Positions 34,494-44,337 of a DNA stretch of 64,000 nt are shown here, piece after piece. The DNA lies in the NCBI GenBank assembly GCA_017651165.1, contig JAGCDH010000007.1:1-64000 (forward strand). Reading direction: 5' to 3'. Source of the DNA: Bacilli bacterium (GTDB lineage: Bacteria > Bacillota_I > Bacilli_A > RFN20 > CAG-826). The position numbers and the translations under genes are program-made. Under the pieces are notes generated by a model that was not told the origin of the DNA, searched no databases, and saw only the letters and a list, made by a program, of their open reading frames with translations. The first letter of the stretch is position 1. Every line of letters begins with the position of its first letter.

Positions 34494-35042
34494 ATGATAG
34501 TTCTCAGTGGCGCAAGTGCATCAGGAAAAACAGAAGCAGCGAAGATGCTGACCAGCAAGTATGGGATTGTGAAAGCAATTACCACTACTACTAGACCTAT
34601 GCGCGTAAACGAAAAAGATGGAAGAGATTATTTCTTCGTGTCTAAAGAAAGATTTGAAGAGATGATCAAAGAAGATCTTTTCGTTGAGCACACTTTATAT
34701 AATGGCAACTATTACGGCTCTACAAAGTCACAAATTGCCGATAATCGTTCTGTGGTTATTGATTTAGAAGGTTTGAAGTCATATTCTTCACTTAATGATG
34801 AAAGAATCGTGACTTTTTATTTATCCACCTCTGAAGATGTGAGATATAAAAGAATGCTTGAACGCGGTGATAAAGAAGAAGACGCTAAAAGGCGTCTTGA
34901 AAATGACCGCAAAATCTTTGCGTCACAAAACATCCCTTCAGTTAACTACCGCATTGATTCCGAAAATAAAACCATCGAACAAGTAGCCGATGAAGTATAT
35001 CGCTTATATTGCAAAACAATGAAAGCTATTTCAAATAAGTAA
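34494..35042 (+). CDS. gmk: Guanylate kinase
   Basis: This 182-aa enzyme phosphorylates GMP to GDP. It has the P-loop SGASASGKTEAAK, TTTTRPMRVNEKDGRDYFFVS for GMP binding, and the lid RLENDRK. The P-loop has a Ser-Ala variant of the usual GPSGVGK. The ATG at 34494 with AAGG upstream is chosen over an earlier TTG. Its 3' end overlaps the convergent hflX by 17 bases. Confidence 0.88.
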   Translation: MIVLSGASASGKTEAAKMLTSKYGIVKAITTTTRPMRVNEKDGRDYFFVSKERFEEMIKEDLFVEHTLYNGNYYGSTKSQIADNRSVVIDLEGLKSYSSLNDERIVTFYLSTSEDVRYKRMLERGDKEEDAKRRLENDRKIFASQNIPSVNYRIDSENKTIEQVADEVYRLYCKTMKAISNK

Positions 35043-36294
35043 GATATTTATATTTAAAAGCAGGATTTAAGAAGACGTCACAAAGATAACCGTCTTCTTT
35101 TTCTTTCTTTGAAACTACATAATTCTCTTTACTAAAAGAAACAAAGTCTATGGAATAAGGCAATTCAATTTGGTGTCTTTCCCAGTTTTTCGTGACGTTG
35201 GACACAATAAACTTTAAGGCTTCTTCAACATCTTCTTTTTCTAATAAAGAGACAAACATTTCATCTTCTTTTGGAAGGAAATTAGCGGAGCCTCCTAATA
35301 AATCATATTTGTTATAGATATTGATCATTGGAATTTGATCCGCTTCTAAATCTTTGATGATTTGTTTGGTTGTGGCTATTTCCTCTTCCTTAAATGGATC
35401 AGAGATATCAACAACTTGGACGAGTAAATCAGCCTCTTTAATTTCTTCAAGAGTGGAACGGAAAGCATCCACTAAATAAATAGGAAGATTACTAATAAAA
35501 CCAACGGTATCAGTGAGGAAGAATGATGGATATCCATAAATAGAGATTCCTCTTGTGGCGGTTTCTAATGTCGCAAATAATGCGTTCTTTTCTAAGACTG
35601 TTTTATTCTCTTTTCCCATTGAGACAAGGCGATTTAAAAGCGTTGATTTGCCTGCATTTGTATATCCTACAATACATACTTTAGGAATAGGGTTATTTAA
35701 ACGTGACACACGCATGTTACGACGGGATAATTTAATCTCTTCTAATTCCTTTTTCTTTTGTGCGACCGCTTTATTGATTTGTCTTCTTGATAGTTCGATT
35801 TGTTTTTCGCCTTTTCCTTTGTTATGGCCGCTTCCAGAAGTGACTTGTGAGTAAGAAGCTTTCTCATCGACAAGGTGGCTCTTTAAGTATTGGAGTCTTG
35901 CTATACTAACTTGGAGTTTCGCTTCTCTAGTTTTAGCGTTCTTTTCAAAAATATCGAGGATAACAAAGGTTCTATCAATAATTTCAGCGCCAACGTGTTG
36001 TGAAATAGTCTTCTTTTGTAGACCAGTTAATTCAAAATTACAGGCCACTAATTCAATTGGAGAATCTGGATTTTCTTCGTTATAACGATGATAAAAAGCT
36101 GCAACTTCCGCTAGTTTGCCTGCACCAACGTAAGTGCTATTCTCAACAGAATCAATGTTTTGTGAAAAGAACTCCACCACTTGGAAATTGATCTCTTTTA
36201 AAAGGAGAGCAAATTCGTTTTGAGCGTGGTTTAGTTCAATCGAATTGTTCTTACCGACGGATATGACTATTGCCTTAGAGAAACCCTCGTCCAT
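35026..36294 (-). CDS. hflX: GTPase HflX
   Basis: This 422-aa GTPase rescues or splits stalled ribosomes. It has the N-terminal HflX domain with YVGAGKLAEV, the coiled-coil SRRQINKAVAQKKKELE, then the G domain with G1 GYTNAGKST (near 209), G3 DTVGFI and G4 NKYD. Confidence 0.95.
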   Translation of the reverse strand: MDEGFSKAIVISVGKNNSIELNHAQNEFALLLKEINFQVVEFFSQNIDSVENSTYVGAGKLAEVAAFYHRYNEENPDSPIELVACNFELTGLQKKTISQHVGAEIIDRTFVILDIFEKNAKTREAKLQVSIARLQYLKSHLVDEKASYSQVTSGSGHNKGKGEKQIELSRRQINKAVAQKKKELEEIKLSRRNMRVSRLNNPIPKVCIVGYTNAGKSTLLNRLVSMGKENKTVLEKNALFATLETATRGISIYGYPSFFLTDTVGFISNLPIYLVDAFRSTLEEIKEADLLVQVVDISDPFKEEEIATTKQIIKDLEADQIPMINIYNKYDLLGGSANFLPKEDEMFVSLLEKEDVEEALKFIVSNVTKNWERHQIELPYSIDFVSFSKENYVVSKKEKEDGYLCDVFLNPAFKYKYLTYLK

Positions 36295-36301
36295 AATTAA
36301 A

Positions 36302-37567
36302 CTACTTTTCTTCTTCGTATTCGGTATCGATAACTTTCAGACTTTCCACGGTAAATTCATCCGCATCTAAGACTTTAAAGTGATAATGAGCGAAGTCAAA
36401 TTCATCGCCCTTCTTGGCGAATCTATCCAAGATGTCCTGACAGAAACCACCCACTGTGGTATAGTCTGTTTCAACTTCATCTTCGTAGCCGATTAATTCA
36501 AAGAAATCATCGATATTCATCGTGCCATCGACAATATAAACACCATGACCCTTTTCAATATATTCTTCTTCGATTTCATCATTTTCATCAAAGATGTCAC
36601 CTACGATTTCTTCTAGAATATCTTCCATCGTTAAGATACCTTCGGTACCACCATACTCATCAATGACTAAAGCGATGTGGATCTTACTTTCCTTAAATTC
36701 TTTCAAGACATCGAGAATCTGATGGTTTCTTGGCACCACTAGAGGTTTATAGCACATTGAACGGATATCCGTGACTTTTTCACCTGCTAATAGTTTCTTA
36801 GCGAGTACTTTAATTGGTAAAATACCAACAATGTTATCCACTGTTTCTTCATAGACCGGGATCCTAGAATATCTAAAGAAATCCTTATCTTTAATTAATT
36901 CGTTAACATCATCTTCGACATCAATAGCGAAAACATCGACACGTGGTGTCATAATTTCAAAAGCTTCAATGTCATTTAAATCGATAGCGCTTCTCACTAA
37001 GTCGGCTTCATTCTCTTCGAGAATGCCTTCTTCTTCAATAGCGTCCACCATTTCTGTTAAGACATCTTCATCAATACGATCTTCTTCTTTGCTCTTTTTA
37101 GCAAAGAGTTTGCCGAGTAATTTAAAGAGTTTAGCGATTGGCCAAACAATCACAAAGAACAAATATTTGAAGAAAACTACTGGATAAGCAAACTTAATTG
37201 CTAAGGAATAGTTAAATCTCTTCGCGAATGCTTTAGGAATGAATTCACAGAAGACAATGATGAAGGCAGTAAAACAAATCGTGGATATTGTGGTACCCAT
37301 ATTTGTATTACCACTTAACGCTAAGCCAATCAAAGTGACGATAGAAGAGGCAAAGATATTGACAATATTATTCCCTAATAATATTGCGGAAATTGATAGC
37401 TCATAATCATCAGCAATTCTAATTGCTAGTTTAGCGCGCTTTTCTTTTTTGCCTTTTTGTCTAGCTAAACGGTCTTTATCGACCATGCCATACACCATAT
37501 CGGCAGCCGAAAAGAACATTGAGAATAAGGAACAGATAGCAACGATTAGCCAATAATACCACTGCAT
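36302..37567 (-). CDS. CNNM/CorC family transporter-like protein (first of two paralogues)
   Basis: This 421-aa protein has the complete order of the hemolysin C/CorC/CNNM group: a DUF21 membrane domain (residues 1-180), a CBS pair (about 200-330, with MTPRVDVFAID and DEYGGTEGILTMEDILEEIVGDI) and a C-terminal CorC_HlyC domain (340-421). The family is linked to Mg2+ or Co2+ transport. It lies one base after its paralogue. Confidence 0.92.
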   Translation of the reverse strand: MQWYYWLIVAICSLFSMFFSAADMVYGMVDKDRLARQKGKKEKRAKLAIRIADDYELSISAILLGNNIVNIFASSIVTLIGLALSGNTNMGTTISTICFTAFIIVFCEFIPKAFAKRFNYSLAIKFAYPVVFFKYLFFVIVWPIAKLFKLLGKLFAKKSKEEDRIDEDVLTEMVDAIEEEGILEENEADLVRSAIDLNDIEAFEIMTPRVDVFAIDVEDDVNELIKDKDFFRYSRIPVYEETVDNIVGILPIKVLAKKLLAGEKVTDIRSMCYKPLVVPRNHQILDVLKEFKESKIHIALVIDEYGGTEGILTMEDILEEIVGDIFDENDEIEEEYIEKGHGVYIVDGTMNIDDFFELIGYEDEVETDYTTVGGFCQDILDRFAKKGDEFDFAHYHFKVLDADEFTVESLKVIDTEYEEEK

Positions 37568-37568
37568 A

Positions 37569-38585
37569 CTATCTCTTTCCTTTCACTTGTGATGGTTCAG
37601 AAATATCACTCACAAGTTCCTCTAAAACGTCATCCATTGTCACCATACCGACAACCTTTTTGTTCTTATCGCGGACAACAGCAATATGCGTATGGTGCTT
37701 TTTAAAGCCATTAAATAAATCATCAATCATGATGTTAGAAGAAACAAAGTATGGCTTTTGTAGTTTTCTTCTAATTGAAATATTTGGATTCTTAATATAT
37801 GCACTGATATATGTCTTAATGTGTAAAACGCCAATGATGTTATCAATATTTCCATCATAGATTGGGATACGGGAATAATTGGTATTAATAATGATTTGGT
37901 GGAGTTTTTCTTTATCCAAAGTTCTAATATCTAACGCAAAGATCTTTTTACGAGGAGTTAAAACTTCTTTAACGTTTGTGTCTGCAAACTCTAAAGCGGA
38001 TTGAATAATTTCACCTTGTTCTTCTTCGATAACACCTTCATCAGAGACTTTTTCCACGACGTTTTCAAAGTCTTCTTCGTCAAAAGTGGTTTCGTCTTTA
38101 ACTTTGAAGATGCGCTCAATTAATTTGGTGAGTTTTTCAAAGACAAAAGTAATAGGGAAAAGAATAAGCATTAACCAATAAATCGGATACACGAGGGCCT
38201 TAGATATTGTGTCAGGAATACTACGGGCAATCGTTTTTGGCAAGGCATCACCAATCACATAAATGGATAAGGATATCACAACAGAAGAGATCATCGATAT
38301 CTCATCTGGCACTAAATTTGTGGAAGAAAGCAAATGATAAAACAAGATTGTCGAAATAGCACTAGCGACAATCGAAACGATATTGCTTCCGATTAAGACT
38401 GTTATTAAAGCGCGGTCATATTTTTCAACTACATGAAGCACTAGACGCGCTGATTTTTTACCATCGTCCGCTTCAACTTGCATTTTGAAGCGATTTGCAC
38501 ACGCAAGAGCGGTTTCACCAGCAGAGAAGAAAAAATGTGCTAATACACACAATCCAATGATTACCCACGACAGAGGTACATCCAT
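37569..38585 (-). CDS. CNNM/CorC family protein lacking the C-terminal domain
   Basis: This 338-aa protein has DUF21 and CBS domains (VLTPRKKIFALD, VTMDDVLEELVSDI) but ends right after the CBS pair, without the CorC_HlyC domain of its neighbour. The ATG at 38585 follows GGGAG; an adjacent TTG is not favoured. Tandem arrangement suggests duplication, possibly a heteromer. Confidence 0.88.
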   Translation of the reverse strand: MDVPLSWVIIGLCVLAHFFFSAGETALACANRFKMQVEADDGKKSARLVLHVVEKYDRALITVLIGSNIVSIVASAISTILFYHLLSSTNLVPDEISMISSVVISLSIYVIGDALPKTIARSIPDTISKALVYPIYWLMLILFPITFVFEKLTKLIERIFKVKDETTFDEEDFENVVEKVSDEGVIEEEQGEIIQSALEFADTNVKEVLTPRKKIFALDIRTLDKEKLHQIIINTNYSRIPIYDGNIDNIIGVLHIKTYISAYIKNPNISIRRKLQKPYFVSSNIMIDDLFNGFKKHHTHIAVVRDKNKKVVGMVTMDDVLEELVSDISEPSQVKGKR

Positions 38586-38661
38586 CAATGAACCACTCCC
38601 TTTCTATGCTGGTTGCAGTTATATAAATTATCACACTTGCGCGCAAATACAAAGATGTTAA

Positions 38662-38686
38662 ATAAAAAGGTATGCAAGCATACCTT
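38662..38686 (-). terminator. Terminator of the Pro-Glu-rich protein gene
   Basis: The stem AAGGTATGC/GCATACCTT is followed on the minus strand by five T. Confidence 0.85.
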
Positions 38687-38712
38687 AATATTTATTGTTG
38701 TTTTAAGAAAGA

Positions 38713-40536
38713 CTACTCTTCGTCGTTATTGACGCCTTGAGAAGTTCTTAAGTCTTCAACCCAGTCGAGATTACCGACTTCGCCTTGTTCAAGACCATCT
38801 TTTTCCATCACGTCTTGAATAAGTTGTTTACATCTACGCATTGAGAGACCTGATCTCACTTTGAACACTAATGGAATTTCATTATAGATACCCTTGTGTC
38901 CAGCGTTTTGTACTGGGACTGTTGAATCTTTGTAATCTTCTGGTTCAAGAGCGAAGTAAAGTTTTAAACTTAATCCCGCGATAGTGATTTTCACATATGT
39001 CTTGCGGTGTAAGCGGAATGTATCACCAGAATTGGAGATTCTTGAATTAACACCATAAGAGAGGATTTCGTTCTTTAACTCGTTATAGTTTCTCTTCATT
39101 TCATCGTCAGCATTAAGCATTCTTTCTGTGAATGGGATGCGGATGATTGGTTTCTTTTCTTCTTGTGGTTGTTCAGGCTCAACGACTGGCGCCGCTACTG
39201 GAGCAGGAGCTGGTTGAGGAGCTGGTTGCCTTAAACTATAACCACAGTTAGCACAGAAAGCCGCTTGTTCATTGATTGGTTGACCACATTGAGGGCAAGT
39301 AGGAATTACTGGTTGCTCATAAACTGGAGCAGGAGCTGGTTCTGGAATTGGCTCTGGCTCTGGTTGTGGAACTGGAATTGGTTCCGGTTGTGGCTCTGGT
39401 TGAGGAGCTGGTTGAATATATACTGGCTCTGGTTGAGGTTCAGGCTGGACGTAGACTGGAGCTGGTTCTGGTTGTGGCTCTGGTTGTGGAACTGGCTCTG
39501 GCTCTGGTTGAGGAGCAGGAGCTGGTTGCTCATAGAACACTACTGGTTGCTCATAAACTGGAGCAGGAGCTGGTTCTGGTTGTGGAACTGGCTCTGGTTG
39601 TGGAACTGGCTCTGGCTCAGGTTCAGGTTGAGGCTCAGGTTGAGGAGCTGGTTCTGGTTCTGCAGGCTTTTGTTCTGCTGAAGGTTGAGCTGGACTATTG
39701 ATACCACCATTGAAGTATTGGACAACTAATGGACCACCGAATGTTGCACCAGTAATTGTGCCACCACCCATTGGATTGAAATCGTTCTTTGGTTGGTTAG
39801 CATTGTTACGAGCAATCTCATCTCTGACGATGTCGCGGACGACTTCGCGGAGCATGGATTTCATCTCGTCTTTATCACTGCTAGATTTTGGTTGGTTCTC
39901 TGGAAGTGGTCTATACATTGGTTGGACATTTTGACCTGGATAAGCTCTAAGAACTTGTGGTCCGTTTTGATTTGGAAATTGACCTTGTTGAGGAGCATTT
40001 TCGTCGACAAAATGATAGCCTGGATTATTTCTCGCTTCAGAGATAGAACTGAAGAATAAGACAATTGAGAAAATGATAAATAAGAGGGCGAATAATAATG
40101 AGAGAATCGCACAGATGAAGTACCAAATATAGTGTGGTAATGCATAGGCAAAAATGGTCGCGTAATCACTATAACCACCGGCGGCAAACATATAGCCGAA
40201 AGCGCCTAAGTAACCGAAGACAATACCAAAGATTACGATTGGGCGTTTCTTCTTAACCGCAGTGATAATACCTACTACAATATAGACGACCGCAAAGGCC
40301 ATGAATAAGTAGAGGAAGCCACTTAAGATATAACTAACAAATTGAGGTTCTGTCCATGGGAAGAACATATACATAAAGCCCATGCTGGCAAACCTTTCAA
40401 GGGCGCCAGTTATAGGATGAACATATACAGAAGTTAGTATTGAGAAAGTGACAAAAGCGCTCAAGAAAATAAAATTAAAGACAATAAGAGCAATAAGACC
40501 ACCTGAGGTCTTTCTTTTTTTACCTTTTACGTACAT
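38713..40536 (-). CDS. Membrane protein with Pro-Glu repeats, zinc ribbon and a C-terminal domain
   Basis: This 607-aa protein has about four membrane helices (10-175), a helical charged stretch, a long low-complexity region of QPEPEP-type repeats (about 285-408), a zinc ribbon (CPQCGQPI...FCANCGYSL, about 412-432), and a conserved-looking domain (about 465-590, starts [20 protein letters not shown]). The last domain is a type common in Firmicutes genomes and of unknown function. AAGGAG precedes the ATG. It is transcribed alone. Confidence 0.8.
   Translation of the reverse strand: MYVKGKKRKTSGGLIALIVFNFIFLSAFVTFSILTSVYVHPITGALERFASMGFMYMFFPWTEPQFVSYILSGFLYLFMAFAVVYIVVGIITAVKKKRPIVIFGIVFGYLGAFGYMFAAGGYSDYATIFAYALPHYIWYFICAILSLLFALLFIIFSIVLFFSSISEARNNPGYHFVDENAPQQGQFPNQNGPQVLRAYPGQNVQPMYRPLPENQPKSSSDKDEMKSMLREVVRDIVRDEIARNNANQPKNDFNPMGGGTITGATFGGPLVVQYFNGGINSPAQPSAEQKPAEPEPAPQPEPQPEPEPEPVPQPEPVPQPEPAPAPVYEQPVVFYEQPAPAPQPEPEPVPQPEPQPEPAPVYVQPEPQPEPVYIQPAPQPEPQPEPIPVPQPEPEPIPEPAPAPVYEQPVIPTCPQCGQPINEQAAFCANCGYSLRQPAPQPAPAPVAAPVVEPEQPQEEKKPIIRIPFTERMLNADDEMKRNYNELKNEILSYGVNSRISNSGDTFRLHRKTYVKITIAGLSLKLYFALEPEDYKDSTVPVQNAGHKGIYNEIPLVFKVRSGLSMRRCKQLIQDVMEKDGLEQGEVGNLDWVEDLRTSQGVNNDEE
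39300..39690 (-). repeat. Low-complexity Pro/Glu/Gln coding repeat
   Basis: Imperfect units encoding (P)[11 protein letters not shown] run for about 390 bp. The same DNA gives long but spurious open frames on both strands. Confidence 0.85.
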
Positions 40537-40631
40537 AATAAGACTCCTTATTTAAATAAAATATATAGTGCATACGCGCTAAATTGCAATACAAATTTTT
40601 GAAATGCGTGCAAATCGCCCTTATTTTTGTT

Positions 40632-40660
40632 GAAAAAAAGTTAGCAAGTGACTGCTAACT
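40632..40660 (-). terminator. Terminator of gltX-tRNA-Glu
   Basis: The stem AGTTAGCA/TGCTAACT is followed on the minus strand by seven T. Confidence 0.85.
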
Positions 40661-40673
40661 ATTAATCTAAATT

Positions 40674-40750
40674 TGGTGACCCCAACGGGATTCGAACCCG
40701 TGAATGTCGCCTTGAGAGGGCGATGAGTTAAGCCACTTCTCCATAGGGCC
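40674..40750 (-). tRNA. tRNA-Glu (anticodon CTC)
   Basis: Acceptor GGCCCTA/TGGGGTC with two G-U pairs, loop CTCTCAA and encoded CCA are seen. It lies 23 bp downstream of gltX on the same strand. Confidence 0.92.
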
Positions 40751-40773
40751 AGCGAGAGTAATTATACCCTCAT

Positions 40774-42447
40774 TTAGTTTTTTAATAAAGAAATAACTCT
40801 ATCGATGCGTTTATGGGACTCTTCAATACCCAAAACCACCATGACTGAATAGAGGTTTGGAGCGTTCTTACGACCAGTGAGTGTAATTCGCAAAATCTCC
40901 GCTAAATCGCCAATATTTCCTTTAAATAATTCAGGATTTGCTTTATACTCCTTGTTATTTGCAGCAAAATTGAGTGCAGTTCCAATCTCTTTTAAGTTGT
41001 TAAACCAGCTCTGTTCATCTTGGTCAATTGATAGTTTTTCTTTGATTGCAGACAAGGCAGAAACGAGATCTTCTTTACTAAACTTTTCGTTAAATGGAAG
41101 TCCCGCTTCAAGAGCAGCGTTATAGCCATCTTCATAGAAATATCCGATGATGTCTAAGATGTTACTGAACTTCTCATAATCCTTTCTTGGGTTGGCTTTT
41201 TCGCGGTCAATATTCATGATATCTGAGAAATATTTTTGGTTGTTTTTGATCGTCTGATAAAGCTTGTCGTTGTACTTTTTAGCGTAGTCCAAAGCGAGCT
41301 CAGTGATCTCATTTTTATTAAATTTTGCGAGTAGTTCGCGAGCAAAGAAATTGAACTTACCCATATCAAAAAGCGCACCATCAAGAGACATCTTTTTGAA
41401 GGAGAAAATGAAGTTCTCCATACCCTCAAAATTGTTGTTCAAAATCCACTCCTCAAAGTTAGAATTTGCAATGGTCATAAGGTACATAATGAGGGCTTTT
41501 GGAAGGTAGCCATCTTCAATAAAATATGACACTGCAGCTTCACGATCTTTACGCTTTGAGAGCTTGCGTTTATTGCCTGTTTCTTCGTCAACTTTCATGA
41601 TGACTGGGAGGTGTGCATAGTGTGGTGCTTGCCAGCCAAGAGCGGCAAAAAGTTCGACGTGAATTGGTAAGGATGCGACCCATTCTTCACCACGAATTAC
41701 TGTGGTTGTTCTCATAAAATGATCATCGACAACATGGGCAAAATGGTATGTTGGAAGACCATCACTTTTATAGATAACAATGTCTTGATCGTTCTCGGCA
41801 ATTTCAAAATCGCCACGCACTAAATCGGACACTTTAATCTTATTTTCGTGGTTACCACTACTTCTAAAACGAATGACAAATTTCTCACCATTCTTGATTT
41901 TTTCGTACTTTTCATCGTTTGTTAGATTACGACATTTAGCGAATTCTCCATAATATCCTGGATTGAGTTTTTGTCTTTCTTGTTCGTTTCTTAAGGCTTC
42001 TAAATCTTGAGCACTGCAGAAGCAAGGATAAGCTTTGCCTTCTTCTAAGAGATGCTTAATGACTACACAATAGATGGAAGCGCGTTTAGATTGAATATAT
42101 GGTCCATATTGGCCTTTTTCCGCGTTTCCAAGGTATCCTTCATCAGGATTAACATCAAAAATATGAAGTTGATCTAATAGTTGTTCGCCTGATCCAGCGA
42201 TTTCTCTTTTGGTGTCTGTATCCTCTAAACGGATATAGAAAACACCATTGCTTTGAGTGGCTACTTTACGGCAAATCATGGAAGTAAAGAGTGATCCAGT
42301 GTGTAAGAAGCCCGTAGGGCTTGGTGCAAATCTAGTCACTTCTGCTCCAGCAGGAAGATTCCTTGGTGGGTATCTTTTTTCTAGATCGTCAATGGTCTCA
42401 GCAATGTTAGGAAATATTAAGTCGGCTAATTGTTTGTTTGTAATCAT
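40774..42447 (-). CDS. gltX: Glutamate-tRNA ligase
   Basis: This 557-aa class I synthetase charges tRNA-Glu. It shows the HIGH-type signature FAPSPTGFLHTGSL near 41-54, and the KMSKS-type KRKLSKRKD near 295. The cognate tRNA-Glu gene follows directly. AAGAGGT precedes the ATG. Confidence 0.95.
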   Translation of the reverse strand: MITNKQLADLIFPNIAETIDDLEKRYPPRNLPAGAEVTRFAPSPTGFLHTGSLFTSMICRKVATQSNGVFYIRLEDTDTKREIAGSGEQLLDQLHIFDVNPDEGYLGNAEKGQYGPYIQSKRASIYCVVIKHLLEEGKAYPCFCSAQDLEALRNEQERQKLNPGYYGEFAKCRNLTNDEKYEKIKNGEKFVIRFRSSGNHENKIKVSDLVRGDFEIAENDQDIVIYKSDGLPTYHFAHVVDDHFMRTTTVIRGEEWVASLPIHVELFAALGWQAPHYAHLPVIMKVDEETGNKRKLSKRKDREAAVSYFIEDGYLPKALIMYLMTIANSNFEEWILNNNFEGMENFIFSFKKMSLDGALFDMGKFNFFARELLAKFNKNEITELALDYAKKYNDKLYQTIKNNQKYFSDIMNIDREKANPRKDYEKFSNILDIIGYFYEDGYNAALEAGLPFNEKFSKEDLVSALSAIKEKLSIDQDEQSWFNNLKEIGTALNFAANNKEYKANPELFKGNIGDLAEILRITLTGRKNAPNLYSVMVVLGIEESHKRIDRVISLLKN

Positions 42448-42480
42448 ATTTTTACCTCTTAAAAACTTTATAATTTAATG

Positions 42481-42508
42481 TTGCAAGATAATTCTCATTT
42501 GCTATAAT
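42481..42508 (+). promoter_or_regulatory. Promoter of tRNA-Gly
   Basis: -35 TTGCAA (42481-42486), a 16-bp spacer and -10 TATAAT (42503-42508) are seen. Confidence 0.75.
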
Positions 42509-42535
42509 AATTAGGCGCGATTTGGAAATCCAAAT

Positions 42536-42609
42536 GCAGGTGTAGTTCAGTGGTAGAACGTAACCTTGCCAAGGTTAATATGCGGGTTCGATTCCCGTCA
42601 CTTGCTCCA
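42536..42609 (+). tRNA. tRNA-Gly (anticodon GCC)
   Basis: Acceptor GCAGGTG/CACTTGC with one G-U pair, loop TTGCCAA and encoded CCA are seen. Confidence 0.95.
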
Positions 42610-42619
42610 GACAGCTAAT

Positions 42620-42648
42620 TACCTAGATACTTGTATCTAGGTTTTTTT
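42620..42648 (+). terminator. Terminator of tRNA-Gly
   Basis: The perfect 10-bp stem ACCTAGATAC/GTATCTAGGT is followed by seven T. Confidence 0.9.
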
Positions 42649-43642
42649 ATTCTCTCCTCTCGTTATCGTTCTTAAACGATTCTTCTAGATTACGTCTTTC
42701 TTCTTCACTTAATTCAATACTGTTTTGAATACGAGTGAGGATGATCTCAACCGCTTTACGGTTACCATCTTTGAACTCTTCTTCGTAGCGATGGTATAAA
42801 ACTTCCATATTAGGGAAATAAAAAGGAAGAAAGAATATTAAAAGGATAAACGCGCCTATCACGAACGCGGGTGACATAAATGCGGTGTTCTTAAATGCAA
42901 AAATGCAAATAAGACCACTTGTGACAGAACCAACAAATAATAATACTAATAACGGCCAATTTAATATAAACCAGTCTTTACGCATCGACCCTCTATTCTT
43001 TTCATAAGTGCTAGCAATGGCTAAGCGCAATAAGGAAGGGGCTCCAATATTGACATTGGCGCGGTAATATAGAGCAATTGAAGAGAATGAAATGAAATAG
43101 AAAAACGCTGTGATGGCAAATGGAATTGGCATTGCAGTTGTATATGCCAAATAGGTTAAGAGAATGCCATCGTTTTCATGGAGCAATTCAAAAAGTTCTT
43201 CGTAAGTAACGCCGTTCAAATATTCTTTGATTACAGCATTAATGGAACTATAAAACACATCGCCATAGATGTTTCTAAAAACAATAAACATGATGATTCC
43301 AGAAACAGTAAAAGCACAAAAATATACCGCTAATGTCTTTAAAAAAGATATTAGGACTCTAAAACTACTTCTAAATTGCGGAGAATAGAAGCTGGAGTAA
43401 TAGCGTAAAAAGGCACTCGGAGTAATTGGTTGATTCATTTCTAAAAGGTAACAACTGATGTGTGATGCAAAGAGAAATGGAAGTGCAAATAAAGGAACGG
43501 CAATAAGTGCGATGAATTTATCAAGGAAAGATAGAGTTGAAATCAAGATGAAAAACAAGGCACAAAAAACACCAACAGCGATGTAAGAAGACATGTTGTT
43601 TTTAAAGCGTTTGAATGAAGTGGCTAATAATGATTCCTTCAC
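42647..43642 (-). CDS. Six-helix membrane protein of unknown function
   Basis: This 331-aa protein has about six membrane helices and a charged Glu/Arg-rich tail. It starts with GTG overlapping the stop of the NERD gene (TAGTG), so it is translated by coupling. No family is recognised. Confidence 0.75.
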   Translation of the reverse strand: MKESLLATSFKRFKNNMSSYIAVGVFCALFFILISTLSFLDKFIALIAVPLFALPFLFASHISCYLLEMNQPITPSAFLRYYSSFYSPQFRSSFRVLISFLKTLAVYFCAFTVSGIIMFIVFRNIYGDVFYSSINAVIKEYLNGVTYEELFELLHENDGILLTYLAYTTAMPIPFAITAFFYFISFSSIALYYRANVNIGAPSLLRLAIASTYEKNRGSMRKDWFILNWPLLVLLFVGSVTSGLICIFAFKNTAFMSPAFVIGAFILLIFFLPFYFPNMEVLYHRYEEEFKDGNRKAVEIILTRIQNSIELSEEERRNLEESFKNDNERRE

Positions 43643-44283
43643 TATTTCTTCCTCTTATTTTGTTTCGCGATTGATTGCACGGCCTTCGCCAATTGGTTTT
43701 GATTGATCTCTTCAACAGGACGAGATTCGATGGCCTTAATTAATGCAGCAAAGCGCTTTCTTTGGATGATATAGAATTGTTTGGAATCGCTTTGAACAGC
43801 AACCTTGCAATCATCGTTAACTAACACAATACCAATCATAAGCGAAGCATCAATACCAGTGGATGATGATAATTTGCTCGCTAAAAACTTCACTTGGTTA
43901 TATGGGTTATCTGTATAGCACTTTTTACCTCTATGAGAGATAAAGATCAGTGATTTATCTTGATACTTGCCCACTAAGTCGCCTTGATAATACTTGGAAG
44001 AAAGTACATAAATGTACTTGTTACCAAATAATATATGATCAACACTTGCGACTTTAGCGGAGTCAATTTTAAATACAAATTGATTGATTAGATAATAGTC
44101 ATTATCTAGAGCGACACGATAAATACGCTTATAGTAATGAATTTGGAAATTCTTTTTATGATAGAAGCGAGAGACTGGAAAATAGATACAAATTCCCAAG
44201 AACAAAACAAGAACAATTGGCACGATAATGACGAACGCCAACTGGATATTTGTTAATTTAGTAAGAATACCTAATTTTGTCAT
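43642..44283 (-). CDS. NERD-like domain protein with a membrane anchor
   Basis: This 213-aa protein has an N-terminal helix (about 12-35) and a domain resembling the nuclease-related NERD fold: DHILFGNKYIYVLSSKYYQGDLVG and NPYNQVKFLASKL. NERD proteins are nuclease-like but often of unknown activity. It is coupled to the following membrane protein. Confidence 0.7.
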   Translation of the reverse strand: MTKLGILTKLTNIQLAFVIIVPIVLVLFLGICIYFPVSRFYHKKNFQIHYYKRIYRVALDNDYYLINQFVFKIDSAKVASVDHILFGNKYIYVLSSKYYQGDLVGKYQDKSLIFISHRGKKCYTDNPYNQVKFLASKLSSSTGIDASLMIGIVLVNDDCKVAVQSDSKQFYIIQRKRFAALIKAIESRPVEEINQNQLAKAVQSIAKQNKRKK

Positions 44284-44337
44284 ACAAATAATATAACAAA
44301 AATGCCCTTTATTTTTAAGGACATTTTACTTTATTTA

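Noticed and set aside
39265-39701. Long open frames on the plus strand and in other minus frames within the Pro-Glu repeat
   Set aside because: They are by-products of the repeated GGTTCTGGTTGTGG-type DNA; composition (Trp/Leu or Gln/Ser only) is not protein-like and no ribosome site is present.
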